Source: DASUPK01 sp963797265 (GTDB lineage Bacteria > Actinomycetota > Thermoleophilia > Solirubrobacterales > 70-9). From it: a stretch of 64,000 bases of DNA. Both the position numbers and the translations under genes were made by a program. The stretch's first letter is position 1, and each line of letters starts with the position of its first letter. The notes beneath the pieces were generated by a model. The model did no database searches. It saw nothing but the letters and a program-made list of their open reading frames with translations, and was not told where the DNA came from. The stretch is taken from positions 186,001 through 250,000 of the forward strand of contig CAWCOY010000003.1 in NCBI GenBank assembly GCA_963797265.1, written 5' to 3'. Below, in pieces: positions 1 through 7,699 of this stretch.

Positions 1-377
1 CGGGCAACTGGATCCAGCTACTCCAGTTCGGGCTGGTGGGCGGGTCGGGCTACGTCGTCAACCTGGCGGTGTTTGCGGTGTTGAACGGGCCATTCGACAT
101 CCACTACATCGGGGCCGCCATCCTTGCCTTCTGCGTTGCCGTCACCAACAACTTCTGGTGGAACCGGCATTGGACCTTCGACGCGAAGCAGGGCCATGCG
201 GGCTTCCAGGCCGCGCGGTTCTTCACGGTGAGCGTGCTCGCCCTCGTGATCAACCTGATCGCCCTCAAGCTGCTGGTGGGTGGGGGAATATCGGAGCTGC
301 CGGCTCAGGCCATCGCGGTGGCAATCGCGATGCCCTTCAACTTCGTCGGCAACAAGCTGTGGACCTTCGACGAGTAG
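1..377 (+). CDS. GtrA-like membrane protein, 5' truncated by window
   Basis: The reading frame is open from base 3 at the window edge and ends at TAG 375-377, so the N-terminus lies outside. The visible part has the GtrA layout: short hydrophobic helices, a FGLVGGSGY entry to the first helix, a conserved NNFWWNRHWTF segment near the middle, and a closing NFVGNKLWTF. GtrA proteins are small four-helix membrane proteins thought to help flip or use polyprenyl-linked sugars for envelope glycans. The next gene starts inside this one and is a GT-C-like membrane protein, which fits a shared envelope-sugar role. The family call is firm; the substrate is unknown. Confidence 0.85.
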   Translation, partial: GNWIQLLQFGLVGGSGYVVNLAVFAVLNGPFDIHYIGAAILAFCVAVTNNFWWNRHWTFDAKQGHAGFQAARFFTVSVLALVINLIALKLLVGGGISELPAQAIAVAIAMPFNFVGNKLWTFDE

Positions 378-2095
378 GTCGGCTCCTTCCACTCGCCGCA
401 TTCCTAGCGCTGATCCTCACCCTGCTGCTCGCGGCCCCGGCCGGAGCACAGCAGCCCAGGATCAGCCAGTCCAGGGCGACCGAGATCGCCAAGCTGGATC
501 CGAAGGCGGCCGCCGCGGCGGAGCAGCATCCGGACCTTTCCCCGTCGGCCAGCCGCAATTCGGGGACTGGACTCTGGGAGGTGGGCTTCTTCACCGGCGA
601 CAAGGAGGTCGTGCAGGTGGTCGTCGACCCGAACACCGGCAAGGTCCTCGAATCGTGGACCGGCTACCAGATCGCCTGGCACATGGCGCGCGGCTACCCC
701 GGCGCCTTCGGCAGGATGATCAACGCCCCCTACATCTGGTTGCCGCTCTGCGCGATCTTCGTCCTCGGGCTGCTCGACTGGCGCCGGCCGTTCCGGCTCG
801 CCCACCTTGACCTGCTCGTGGTGGTCGCGGGCTTCGGGCTCTCGCACTACTTCTTCAACCGGGGGAACATCGGGGTCTCGGTTCCGCTCGCCTACCCGCC
901 GCTGCTCTACCTGCTCGGCCGGGCGCTCTGGCTCGGCTTCCGTCGCCGGGCCGGCGTCGGTCTGCGGCCGTCGCTGCCGATCAGGCTGCTGGCGGTCGCG
1001 ACCGTGCTCCTGGTCGCGGGCCGAATCGCCCTCAACGTCGCGGACTCCAATGTGATTGACGTCGGCTACTCGGGGGTGATCGGCGCCGACCGCATCGCCG
1101 ACCAGGAGCCGATCTACGGGAACTTCCCCGACGACGACCAATCGGGGGACACGTACGGCCCGGTCGCCTACTACGCCTACGTGCCCTTCGAGCAGGCCTT
1201 CCCGTGGAGCGGCACCTGGGACGACCTGCCCGCCGCCCACGCGGCCTCGATCTTCTTCGACCTTGCGACGATCGCGGGACTCTTCCTGATCGGCCGCCGA
1301 CTCTGGCGCGGCCGTCGCGGGACGGAGCTCGGCATCCTGCTCAGCTTCGCCTGGGCGGCCTGTCCCTATACGGCCTTCGCGCTCGAGTCGAACACCAACG
1401 ACGCCCTGGTCTCGCTCACCCTGGTGGCCGCACTGCTCTGCCTCACCGCGCCGATCCCCAGGGGGATCACGCTTGCACTGTCGGCGATGACGAAATTCGC
1501 CCCACTGGCGCTGGGCCCGCTGTTCGCGACCTACGGGGCCACCGGGGAAGGCCGCGACGGATTCGTGCGCAGGTACGCGAAGGTCGTCATCCCCTTCACC
1601 ATCGCGTTCGCGGCCACGATCGCCGTGGTCTCCTTCCAGGCCCTCCAGGACCCGGGCCTCTCCACCTTCTGGCACCGCACGATCGCTGAGCAGGGAGGCC
1701 GGGACTCGCCCTTCAGCATCTGGGGGCAGGCGCATTCCCTGGGCTGGCTGCAGGCGGTCGTCAAGGCTGGGGTCGTCGGCCTCGCCGTGCTGGTCGCCTT
1801 CCGGCCGCGCCTGCGTGACCAGGTGACGGTCGCCGCACTGGGCGCGGCCGTGCTGCTCGGCATGCAGCTCACCGTCGACCACTGGTTCTACCTCTACGTC
1901 CCCTGGTTCCTGCCATTCCTCCTGATCGCCCTGCTGGCGGGTGGGGTCGTTCCGCTAGGGCGCGACCGGGACGAGGATCTGCTCGATCCCGCGAGCGAGC
2001 CCGTCGTCGCCGATCTCGACCGCGACGCCCATCAGCCAGACGTCCTCGTCCGCGGTGTTGAAGCGCACCGGCATCTGCGTCCGGAAGGCCTCTAG
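359..2095 (+). CDS. GT-C-like polytopic membrane protein with N-terminal extracytoplasmic domain
   Basis: The likely start is GTG 359, which overlaps the GtrA gene by 19 bases and places two arginines before a hydrophobic signal segment ending AAPAGAQQ. A small soluble PepSY-like region follows (residues about 32-100, ending in VDPNTGKVLESW), then roughly ten membrane helices with an aromatic YGPVAYYAYVPFEQAFPW loop. This resembles GT87/GT-C polyprenyl-phosphate-dependent glycosyltransferases, but no catalytic motif is certain. The hydrophobic part ends near base 1956, yet the frame stays open for another 46 charged residues that lie antisense over the convergent phosphodiesterase gene. That tail may be an artefact of a frameshift (see findings). 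Confidence 0.7.
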   Translation: MDLRRVGRLLPLAAFLALILTLLLAAPAGAQQPRISQSRATEIAKLDPKAAAAAEQHPDLSPSASRNSGTGLWEVGFFTGDKEVVQVVVDPNTGKVLESWTGYQIAWHMARGYPGAFGRMINAPYIWLPLCAIFVLGLLDWRRPFRLAHLDLLVVVAGFGLSHYFFNRGNIGVSVPLAYPPLLYLLGRALWLGFRRRAGVGLRPSLPIRLLAVATVLLVAGRIALNVADSNVIDVGYSGVIGADRIADQEPIYGNFPDDDQSGDTYGPVAYYAYVPFEQAFPWSGTWDDLPAAHAASIFFDLATIAGLFLIGRRLWRGRRGTELGILLSFAWAACPYTAFALESNTNDALVSLTLVAALLCLTAPIPRGITLALSAMTKFAPLALGPLFATYGATGEGRDGFVRRYAKVVIPFTIAFAATIAVVSFQALQDPGLSTFWHRTIAEQGGRDSPFSIWGQAHSLGWLQAVVKAGVVGLAVLVAFRPRLRDQVTVAALGAAVLLGMQLTVDHWFYLYVPWFLPFLLIALLAGGVVPLGRDRDEDLLDPASEPVVADLDRDAHQPDVLVRGVEAHRHLRPEGL

Positions 2096-2734
2096 GGCCT
2101 GCTCACGGCGTACACCGATCACCCCGGCCCGCGAGCCGGTCATCCCGACATCCGAGACGTGAGCGGTCCCGCCCGGCAGAACCCGGGCGTCCGCCGTGGG
2201 CACGTGCGTATGCGTTCCCAGAACCGCCGCCACGCGGCCGTCGAGGTGCCAGCCCATCGCCACCTTCTCGCTGGTCAGCTCGGCGTGGAAGTCGATGACG
2301 AACGCGTCCGCTCCCCCCGCCAGCGAGCCGAGCAGATCGTCGATCGCGTTGAACGGGTTGCGATCGACCTGCATGTGCATCTGCCCGCTCAGGTTGATCA
2401 CGCAGACGCGCATCCCGGCGGCCTCGACCACGACGTGACCGTGTCCCGGATTCGACTCCGCGAAGTTGGCCGGCCGCAGGATCCGCCGCTCCGAGTCCAG
2501 GTAGGGATAGACGTCGCGGTGGCGATAGGTGTGGTTGCCGAGGGTGATCACGTTCGCGCCCGCCGCAAAGATCTCCTCAGCGGTCTCCTTGGTGATCCCG
2601 ACGCCCCCGGCCGCGTTCTCGCCGTTGACGACGACGAGGTCGGGCATTCGCTCGACGCGAAGATCGGGCATCGCCGCCGCCAGCGCCTCGCGGCCGGCCC
2701 GGCCGACGATGTCCCCTATGAACAGGAGCCGCAT
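1955..2734 (-). CDS. YmdB-like metallophosphoesterase (TIGR00282 family)
   Basis: The 259-residue product has every family motif in order: GDIVGRAG at the N-terminus, NGENAAGG, LGNHTYRH, FHAELTSEK, LGTHTHVPTAD and DVGMTGS. These supply the Asp, Asn, Glu and His ligands of a two-metal calcineurin-like site. Characterised relatives hydrolyse 2',3'-cyclic nucleotides and influence RNA turnover. The start at 2734 is supported by a TACGCT -10-like hexamer 9 bases upstream. It is usually found near rny/recA in other Gram-positives; here it is divergent from an ABC exporter. The stop codon overlaps a CTAG that would also end the convergent upstream gene in another frame. Confidence 0.92.
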   Translation of the reverse strand: MRLLFIGDIVGRAGREALAAAMPDLRVERMPDLVVVNGENAAGGVGITKETAEEIFAAGANVITLGNHTYRHRDVYPYLDSERRILRPANFAESNPGHGHVVVEAAGMRVCVINLSGQMHMQVDRNPFNAIDDLLGSLAGGADAFVIDFHAELTSEKVAMGWHLDGRVAAVLGTHTHVPTADARVLPGGTAHVSDVGMTGSRAGVIGVRREQALEAFRTQMPVRFNTADEDVWLMGVAVEIGDDGLARGIEQILVPVAP

Positions 2735-2743
2735 CAGCGCGGC

Positions 2744-2749
2744 AGCGTA
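2744..2749 (-). promoter_or_regulatory. -10-like element, leaderless start of phosphodiesterase gene
   Basis: TACGCT on the minus strand lies 9 bases before the ATG at 2734, with no Shine-Dalgarno sequence between. No clear -35 hexamer was seen. Confidence 0.4.
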
Positions 2750-2783
2750 GAGGACCTCCGTCGCGGCCGGATCGACTTCTGTC

Positions 2784-2789
2784 TAGCTT
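2784..2789 (+). promoter_or_regulatory. -10-like element before ABC ATPase gene
   Basis: TAGCTT lies 7 bases before ATG 2797, with no Shine-Dalgarno sequence. This suggests a leaderless transcript for the ABC operon. Confidence 0.4.
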
Positions 2790-2796
2790 TCGCCCG

Positions 2797-3537
2797 ATGA
2801 GTGAGAAGCCGCGAGCGCGGCGGGACGCCCCGGTTCTCGAAGTGGACGGCCTCTCCAAGTGGTTCGGGGAGCGGGCCGCCCTCCGCGAGGTGAGCCTCGA
2901 CGCGAGGCCCGGAGAGCTGCTCGCCGTGCTCGGCCCGAACGGTGCCGGCAAGACGACGCTGCTCTCGATCCTGGCCGGCATCACCAGGCCGGACTCCGGC
3001 CGGATCGAGCGGGCAAACGGGCGCCTCGGCTGGGTTCCGCAGCAGGCGGGGCTCTACCGGCGCCTCACGGTGGAGGAGAACCTGCGGCTCTTCGGTCACA
3101 TGGAGGACGTGGCGGACCTGGAGGGGACCGTCGATCGGATGCTCGACCAAACCGGTCTCGCCGACCGCCGCCACGACCCCGTCTCCGCGCTCTCGGGGGG
3201 CAACCAGCAGCGCATCAACATCGCGATCGGGCTGCTCGGCGACCCTTCCGTGCTGCTCCTCGACGAGCCGAGCTCCGGACTCGACCCGAGCCAGCGCGTC
3301 CGCCTCTGGGAGTTCGTCGCCGGCCTGGCCGAGGCGGGGACGACGGTGATCTACTCGACGCACCAAATCGAGGAGGCGAGCCACTACGGAGACCGTCTCG
3401 TCGTCCTCGCCGACGGGGAGACGATCTTCGACGGCAGCTTCGCTGAGCTCCGTCGCGAGGCCGGGCCACGCCCTGAGGGCAGCGCCGAGGATCCCGAGAA
3501 CGACTTCGTTCGCTTTTTGCGGCAGCGGGGCCACTGA
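2797..3537 (+). CDS. ABC-2 type transporter ATP-binding protein
   Basis: This is a 246-residue cytoplasmic ATPase subunit. Walker A GPNGAGKTT is at residues 46-54, the signature LSGGNQQ at 132-138, Walker B VLLLDEP at 152-158, and the switch histidine at 189 (STHQ). The NQQ-type signature and short length match exporters of the ABC-2 class. The permease gene begins in the TGATG overlap at 3537, so the two are translationally coupled. The exported substrate cannot be read from the sequence; drugs, lipids or small peptides are all possible. Transcription probably starts from the TAGCTT element just upstream. Confidence 0.93.
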   Translation: MSEKPRARRDAPVLEVDGLSKWFGERAALREVSLDARPGELLAVLGPNGAGKTTLLSILAGITRPDSGRIERANGRLGWVPQQAGLYRRLTVEENLRLFGHMEDVADLEGTVDRMLDQTGLADRRHDPVSALSGGNQQRINIAIGLLGDPSVLLLDEPSSGLDPSQRVRLWEFVAGLAEAGTTVIYSTHQIEEASHYGDRLVVLADGETIFDGSFAELRREAGPRPEGSAEDPENDFVRFLRQRGH

Positions 3538-4892
3538 TGCGGTGGCTGCTCGTCAAGGACCTGCAGCTGCTGCGGCGCTCCCCGCTCGTCACCGCGCTCC
3601 TGGTCATCTACCCGATCGTCCTCGCGGTGCTGATCGGCCTGGCCATCTCGCGGAGCCCGGAGAAGCCACGGGTGGCCTTCCTCAACCAGATCCCGGCGAG
3701 CTCGGGCCTCAGCCTCGGGCAGACCGGCGGCTTCTCCCAGGAGGAGGCTCGGCGGCGACTCTGCGCGAAGATCGAGTGCGTCACCGCCTCGAGCCGGGCC
3801 GAGGTCGAGCAGAAGGTGAAGGACGGCGATGTCCTCGGCGGGCTGATCCTGCCGCCCGACTTCCTCAGCAAGCTGCAGGCCGAGCTCAGCACCAACTCCT
3901 CGGAGCGCGCCACGGTCGAGGTGCTCGTCAACCAGGACGACCCCCTGAAGGCCCAGATCGTCGACGACCGGATCAGCTCGCTGCTCAACACGGCCAACCT
4001 GCTGCTCTCGGACAAGATCAGCGACGTCGCCGTCAACTACGAGCAGCTGCTCGCCAACGGCGGCCAGTTCGAGATCCCGTTCCTGAACCAGTCTGTGCAC
4101 GTCCTCGGCCTCGAGCGCTCCGAGCAGATCCTGCGCTCGGTCGAGGGCAGCCTGCCGCCCGATCAGCGCAGCCAGGTCTCGCAGGTCACCGAGTTCGCCC
4201 GGCTCGCCCGGCAGAACCTCGCGCTCGCGAACCAGCTGCTTTCCTCGATCCGTCAGCCGATCGCGGTCGACAAGCAGGTGGTCGCCGGGAGCGTCCCGCC
4301 GCTCGACACCTTCGCTGTGGCGGTCGCGGCCGCGGTCACCCTGCTGTTCGTCACCGTGCTGCTCGTCTCCGGCTCGCTGGCGCTCGAGCGGGAGGAGAAC
4401 ACCTTCACCCGCCTCACCCGCGGGCTGGTCAGCCGCGAGGGCCTGCTGGTTGAGAAGGCGGTCCTCGGGACCGGCGCGGCGCTGATCGTGACGCTGCTAC
4501 TCCTGCTCGCGATCACCCCGTTCGAGTCGATCGGCTGGAGCCGGATCTACCTGATCATCCCGGCGATCCTGCTCGCCGGTGCCGCCTCCTCGGCGCTCGG
4601 CCTGGCAATCGGTGCCGCCGCGCGCGAGGTGCGCGCGAGCGCGCTGCTCGCCTTCGCTCTGGCGCTTCCCGTGGCGTTCGTCTCGCTGGTCCCATCCGGA
4701 ACCGTCAGCAAGACGCTCCTCGACGTGATCCACGTGATCGCAGGAGCCTTCCCCTTCCGCCCGGCCCTTGACGCGTTGTCGGGTGCCCTTTCCGCCTCCG
4801 GACCCGATCTCGGCCTGCCCTTCCTGCATCTGGCCCTGCTCACACTGGCCTATCTCGTGCTGGCGCGGCTCGCTTTGCGGAGGTTCGCCTGA
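3537..4892 (+). CDS. ABC-2 type transporter permease
   Basis: The 451-residue membrane subunit partners the ATPase upstream. One N-terminal helix (about residues 18-38) is followed by a large extracytoplasmic domain of about 220 residues, then about five or six helices in the C-terminal half (TFAVAVAAAVTLLFVTVLLV onward). This 1+5 plan with a big external loop is typical of ABC2_membrane_3/YhaP-like permeases. Start ATG 3537 overlaps the previous TGA by one base, and the stop TGA 4890-4892 overlaps the LysE start by one base, so three genes form one operon. The ELERE/EREENTF stretch marks the usual cytoplasmic coupling region. Confidence 0.9.
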   Translation: MRWLLVKDLQLLRRSPLVTALLVIYPIVLAVLIGLAISRSPEKPRVAFLNQIPASSGLSLGQTGGFSQEEARRRLCAKIECVTASSRAEVEQKVKDGDVLGGLILPPDFLSKLQAELSTNSSERATVEVLVNQDDPLKAQIVDDRISSLLNTANLLLSDKISDVAVNYEQLLANGGQFEIPFLNQSVHVLGLERSEQILRSVEGSLPPDQRSQVSQVTEFARLARQNLALANQLLSSIRQPIAVDKQVVAGSVPPLDTFAVAVAAAVTLLFVTVLLVSGSLALEREENTFTRLTRGLVSREGLLVEKAVLGTGAALIVTLLLLLAITPFESIGWSRIYLIIPAILLAGAASSALGLAIGAAAREVRASALLAFALALPVAFVSLVPSGTVSKTLLDVIHVIAGAFPFRPALDALSGALSASGPDLGLPFLHLALLTLAYLVLARLALRRFA

Positions 4893-5530
4893 TGCCGACC
4901 GGGCACACTCTCGCCACCTTCGCACTCGCCAGCCTCGCCCTGATCGTGCTCCCGGGCCCGGGCGTGATCTACGTGTTGACGCGCAGCGTCGAACATGGCC
5001 GGGCGGCCGGCCTGGTCTCGGCGCTCGGCGTTGACGCGGGGGGCTTCACCCAGTCGCTCGCCGCCGCGGTCGGCCTCTCGGCCTTGATCGCCTCCTCGGC
5101 CGAAGCCTTCACGGTCGTCAAGCTGGCCGGCGCCGCCTACCTGATCTATCTCGGCATTCGAGCGCTGACGGCGGGCGGAGAGGACGGCGTCCAGCAGGAA
5201 GATGCCGCGCGTTCCTGGCGCAGCCTGTTTCTCTGGGGATACGTCGTCGAGCTCCTCAATCCGAAGACGGCCCTCTTCCTCCTTGCCTTCCTGCCGCAGT
5301 TCGTCGATCCCTCCCGTGGCTCCTCCGCCCTGCAGATCATTATCCTGGGAGCCTGCTTCACGGCCATTGCGGTGGTCAGCGACGGCACCTACGCCCTACT
5401 GGCCGCCGGCGCCGGGCGGAGGGTTCGCGACCGGTGGCGGACGGGGCACGTCAAGCGGGCGAGCGGAGTCGTCTATACCTCGCTGGGGATCCTGGCTGCG
5501 TTCTCCCACGGGCGCCCGGCCAGCGACTAG
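4892..5530 (+). CDS. LysE/RhtB family amino-acid exporter
   Basis: The 212-residue protein has the LysE plan: an N-terminal helix with VLPGPGVIYVLTRS, then GRAAGLVSALGVDAGG, the ASSAEAFTVVKLAGAAYLIYLG helix pair, and LNPKTALFLLAFLPQFVD. About six membrane segments are expected. The family exports basic or hydrophobic amino acids or homoserine lactones; the substrate here is not evident. It is the third gene of the ABC operon by one-base overlap, although LysE proteins act alone and need no ATPase. It ends 20 bases before the hemB start and just before the hemB -10 element. Confidence 0.88.
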   Translation: MPTGHTLATFALASLALIVLPGPGVIYVLTRSVEHGRAAGLVSALGVDAGGFTQSLAAAVGLSALIASSAEAFTVVKLAGAAYLIYLGIRALTAGGEDGVQQEDAARSWRSLFLWGYVVELLNPKTALFLLAFLPQFVDPSRGSSALQIIILGACFTAIAVVSDGTYALLAAGAGRRVRDRWRTGHVKRASGVVYTSLGILAAFSHGRPASD

Positions 5531-5537
5531 ACCGGCC

Positions 5538-5543
5538 TATCAT
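5538..5543 (+). promoter_or_regulatory. -10-like element, leaderless hemB
   Basis: TATCAT lies 7 bases before GTG 5551 with no Shine-Dalgarno sequence. It helps choose the GTG as the hemB start. Confidence 0.45.
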
Positions 5544-5550
5544 CGTCGTC

Positions 5551-6534
5551 GTGAGCTTTCCCGCCACACGCCTGCGCCGCCTGCGCCGCACCGAGCCCCT
5601 TCGGGAGCTGGTCCGCGAGACCGACCTCACCCCGGAGCACCTCGTCCAGCCGCTCTTCATCACGGCTGGGGAGGGCGTGCGCGAGCCGATCGACTCGATG
5701 CCCGGCATCGAGCGGCTCTCGATCTCCGAGGCGGTGGCCGAGGTGACCGAGATCGCGGCCGCCGGTGTCCGCGCGGTGCTGCTCTTCGGGATCCCGGCGA
5801 GCAAGGACGAAGTCGGCAGCGAGGCCTACGACGATGAGGGCGTCGTACAGATGGCGGTCCGCGCGCTCAAGGAGGCGCATCCGGAGATCGTCGTGATCAC
5901 CGACGTTTGCCTCTGCGAGTACACCTCGCACGGGCACTGCGGGATCGTTCGCGGGGATGAGGTCGACAACGACCTGACGATCGAGCTGCTCGCGAAGACC
6001 GCGATCTCACACGCCGCAGCCGGCGCGGACGCGGTGGCGCCCAGCGACATGATGGACGGCCGCGTCGGCGCGATCCGCACGCAGCTCGACGACGAGGGGC
6101 ACTCCTCCGTCCCGATCGTCGCCTACAGCGCCAAGTACGCCTCCGCCTTCTACGGTCCCTTCCGCGAGGCGGCCGGCTCGACCCCGGAGTTCGGCGACCG
6201 GCGCGGCTATCAGATGGATCCGGCCAACGCCGACGAGGCCGTCCGGGAGGCCAAGCTCGACCTCGAGGAGGGCGCGGACGTCGTGATGGTGAAGCCGGCG
6301 CTGCCCTACCTGGACGTCATCCGGCGGGTCAAGGACGCGACCGGCGCGCCGCTCGCCGCCTACCACGTCGGCGGCGAGTACTCGATGCTGAAGGCGGCCG
6401 CCGAGAACGGCTGGATCGACGAGCGCGCCGCGGCCATGGAGTCGCTCACCTCGATCCGCCGCGCGGGCGCCGACATGATCATCACGTACTTCGCCAAGGA
6501 CGCCGCCGCATGGCTGATGCGAGGGCGCGCGTGA
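5551..6534 (+). CDS. hemB: Delta-aminolevulinic acid dehydratase (porphobilinogen synthase)
   Basis: HemB condenses two 5-aminolevulinate molecules to porphobilinogen, the second committed step of tetrapyrrole synthesis. From GTG 5551 the protein is 327 residues, the usual length. A cysteine-type metal site is visible (C120, C122, C130 in DVCLCEYTSHGHC), as are the two Schiff-base lysines (K195 in YSAKYASAF, K248 in VMVKPALPY). An earlier in-frame start would add unrelated sequence. The last residues (MRGRA) and the stop codon fall inside a copy of the dispersed hairpin repeat, so the repeat has supplied the C-terminus. ahbAB and hemL follow. Confidence 0.96.
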   Translation: MSFPATRLRRLRRTEPLRELVRETDLTPEHLVQPLFITAGEGVREPIDSMPGIERLSISEAVAEVTEIAAAGVRAVLLFGIPASKDEVGSEAYDDEGVVQMAVRALKEAHPEIVVITDVCLCEYTSHGHCGIVRGDEVDNDLTIELLAKTAISHAAAGADAVAPSDMMDGRVGAIRTQLDDEGHSSVPIVAYSAKYASAFYGPFREAAGSTPEFGDRRGYQMDPANADEAVREAKLDLEEGADVVMVKPALPYLDVIRRVKDATGAPLAAYHVGGEYSMLKAAAENGWIDERAAAMESLTSIRRAGADMIITYFAKDAAAWLMRGRA

Positions 6535-6575
6535 GCGCTGATGCGAGGGTGCGCGTAAGCGCAACCCGTTTGATG
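6515..6575 (+). repeat. Dispersed hairpin repeat, one and a half copies
   Basis: A partial unit (6515-6538) is followed directly by a full unit (6539-6575). The full unit reads GATGCGAGGGTGCGC, loop GTAA, then GCGCAACCCGTTTGATG. Arms GGGTGCGC and GCGCAACCC pair with one bulged base. The partial unit carries the hemB stop codon. Confidence 0.8.
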
Positions 6576-6595
6576 AGGATGGGAGCCGAGCGCGG

Positions 6596-7699
6596 ATGAA
6601 TCGATCCCCCGACGGGATCAGCACGGCGACCGCGAAGCCGAAGCTCCGGTCCCGGAAGGGAGGGGCCGCTGTTCCCCTCGACGAGACCGACAAGCGGCTG
6701 ATGAACCTGCTCCAGTCGCGCTTTCCCCTGCATCCGGAGCCCTTCGACCAGATCGCCACGGAGGCCGGACTGGACCTCGAGGAGGTCAAGTCCCGTACCC
6801 AGCGGCTCCTCGACGAACGGATCATCCGTGAGATCACGCCGATCTTCGACACGCGGGCGCTCGGCTACAGCTCGATGCTGGTGGCGGCCAAGGTCGACAC
6901 CGAGAACCCCCACCGCGCCGCGAAGATCATCAACTCCCATCCCGGCGTCTCACACAACTACCTGCGGACGCACGAGTTCAACCTCTGGTTCACGATCGCG
7001 ACGCCGCCGGATTCGGCCCTCGGTCTCGAAGGGACCCTCGAGGTGCTCCAGCGCCTCACCGGCGCCGAGTCGATCCGCCAGCTGCCCACCCTGACCCTCT
7101 TCAAGATCAACATGAACCTGGAGATGGAGGGCGGCACGGAGGAGCTCGCGGCGCCCATCGAGGCCGCCCCGCCCCGCGAGCTCGAGCGCCAGCCCTACGA
7201 CGAGACCGACGTGGCAGTGATCCGCGCGCTGCAGGGCCCGATGGAGGTCACCGATCGGCCCTACGACGCGGCGGCGCAGGAGTCCGGGATGAACACCGAT
7301 GAGTTCCTGGCCCACCTGTCCGGGATGGTCGACCGCAAGCTGCTCCGGCGGGTCGCGGCGATCCTCTTCCATCGCCGCGCGGGGTTCTCGGCGAATGGCA
7401 TGGGCGTCTGGCGGGTGCCGGAGGACCGGATCCTCGAGGTCGGTGCCCGGATGGCGGCTGTCCGCGGGATCTCGCACTGCTACCAGCGGCCGACCTACGA
7501 GGACTGGCCCTACAGCGTCTTCACAATGGCCCACGGCCGCTCCAAGCAGGAGTGCGACGCGATCCTCGACGGGATCGCCGAGACCCACGACCTGCACGGC
7601 GACGATCGCGCGGTCCTCTACTCGTCCACGGAGTTCAAGAAGATCCGCCTCCACTACTTCACGGACGACTACTCCCGCTGGGAGGCGGAGCACTCATAA
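6596..7699 (+). CDS. Fused AhbA-AhbB-like siroheme decarboxylase / Lrp-AsnC-type protein
   Basis: The 367-residue protein contains two tandem AsnC-like units. Each has a winged-helix region (residues about 29-85 and 202-258) followed by a ligand domain. Unit one carries FPLHPEPFDQIA and HNYLR (120-124); unit two carries SHCYQRPTYEDWPY (293-306) and H313. These are hallmarks of siroheme decarboxylase AhbA/AhbB (NirDLGH), which turns siroheme into didecarboxysiroheme in the alternative haem or d1-haem route. Its position between hemB and hemL supports a tetrapyrrole role, either enzymatic or as a haem-responsive regulator. The two partners are usually separate genes, so the fusion is notable. 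The stop TAA overlaps the proposed hemL start. Confidence 0.8.
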   Translation: MNRSPDGISTATAKPKLRSRKGGAAVPLDETDKRLMNLLQSRFPLHPEPFDQIATEAGLDLEEVKSRTQRLLDERIIREITPIFDTRALGYSSMLVAAKVDTENPHRAAKIINSHPGVSHNYLRTHEFNLWFTIATPPDSALGLEGTLEVLQRLTGAESIRQLPTLTLFKINMNLEMEGGTEELAAPIEAAPPRELERQPYDETDVAVIRALQGPMEVTDRPYDAAAQESGMNTDEFLAHLSGMVDRKLLRRVAAILFHRRAGFSANGMGVWRVPEDRILEVGARMAAVRGISHCYQRPTYEDWPYSVFTMAHGRSKQECDAILDGIAETHDLHGDDRAVLYSSTEFKKIRLHYFTDDYSRWEAEHS

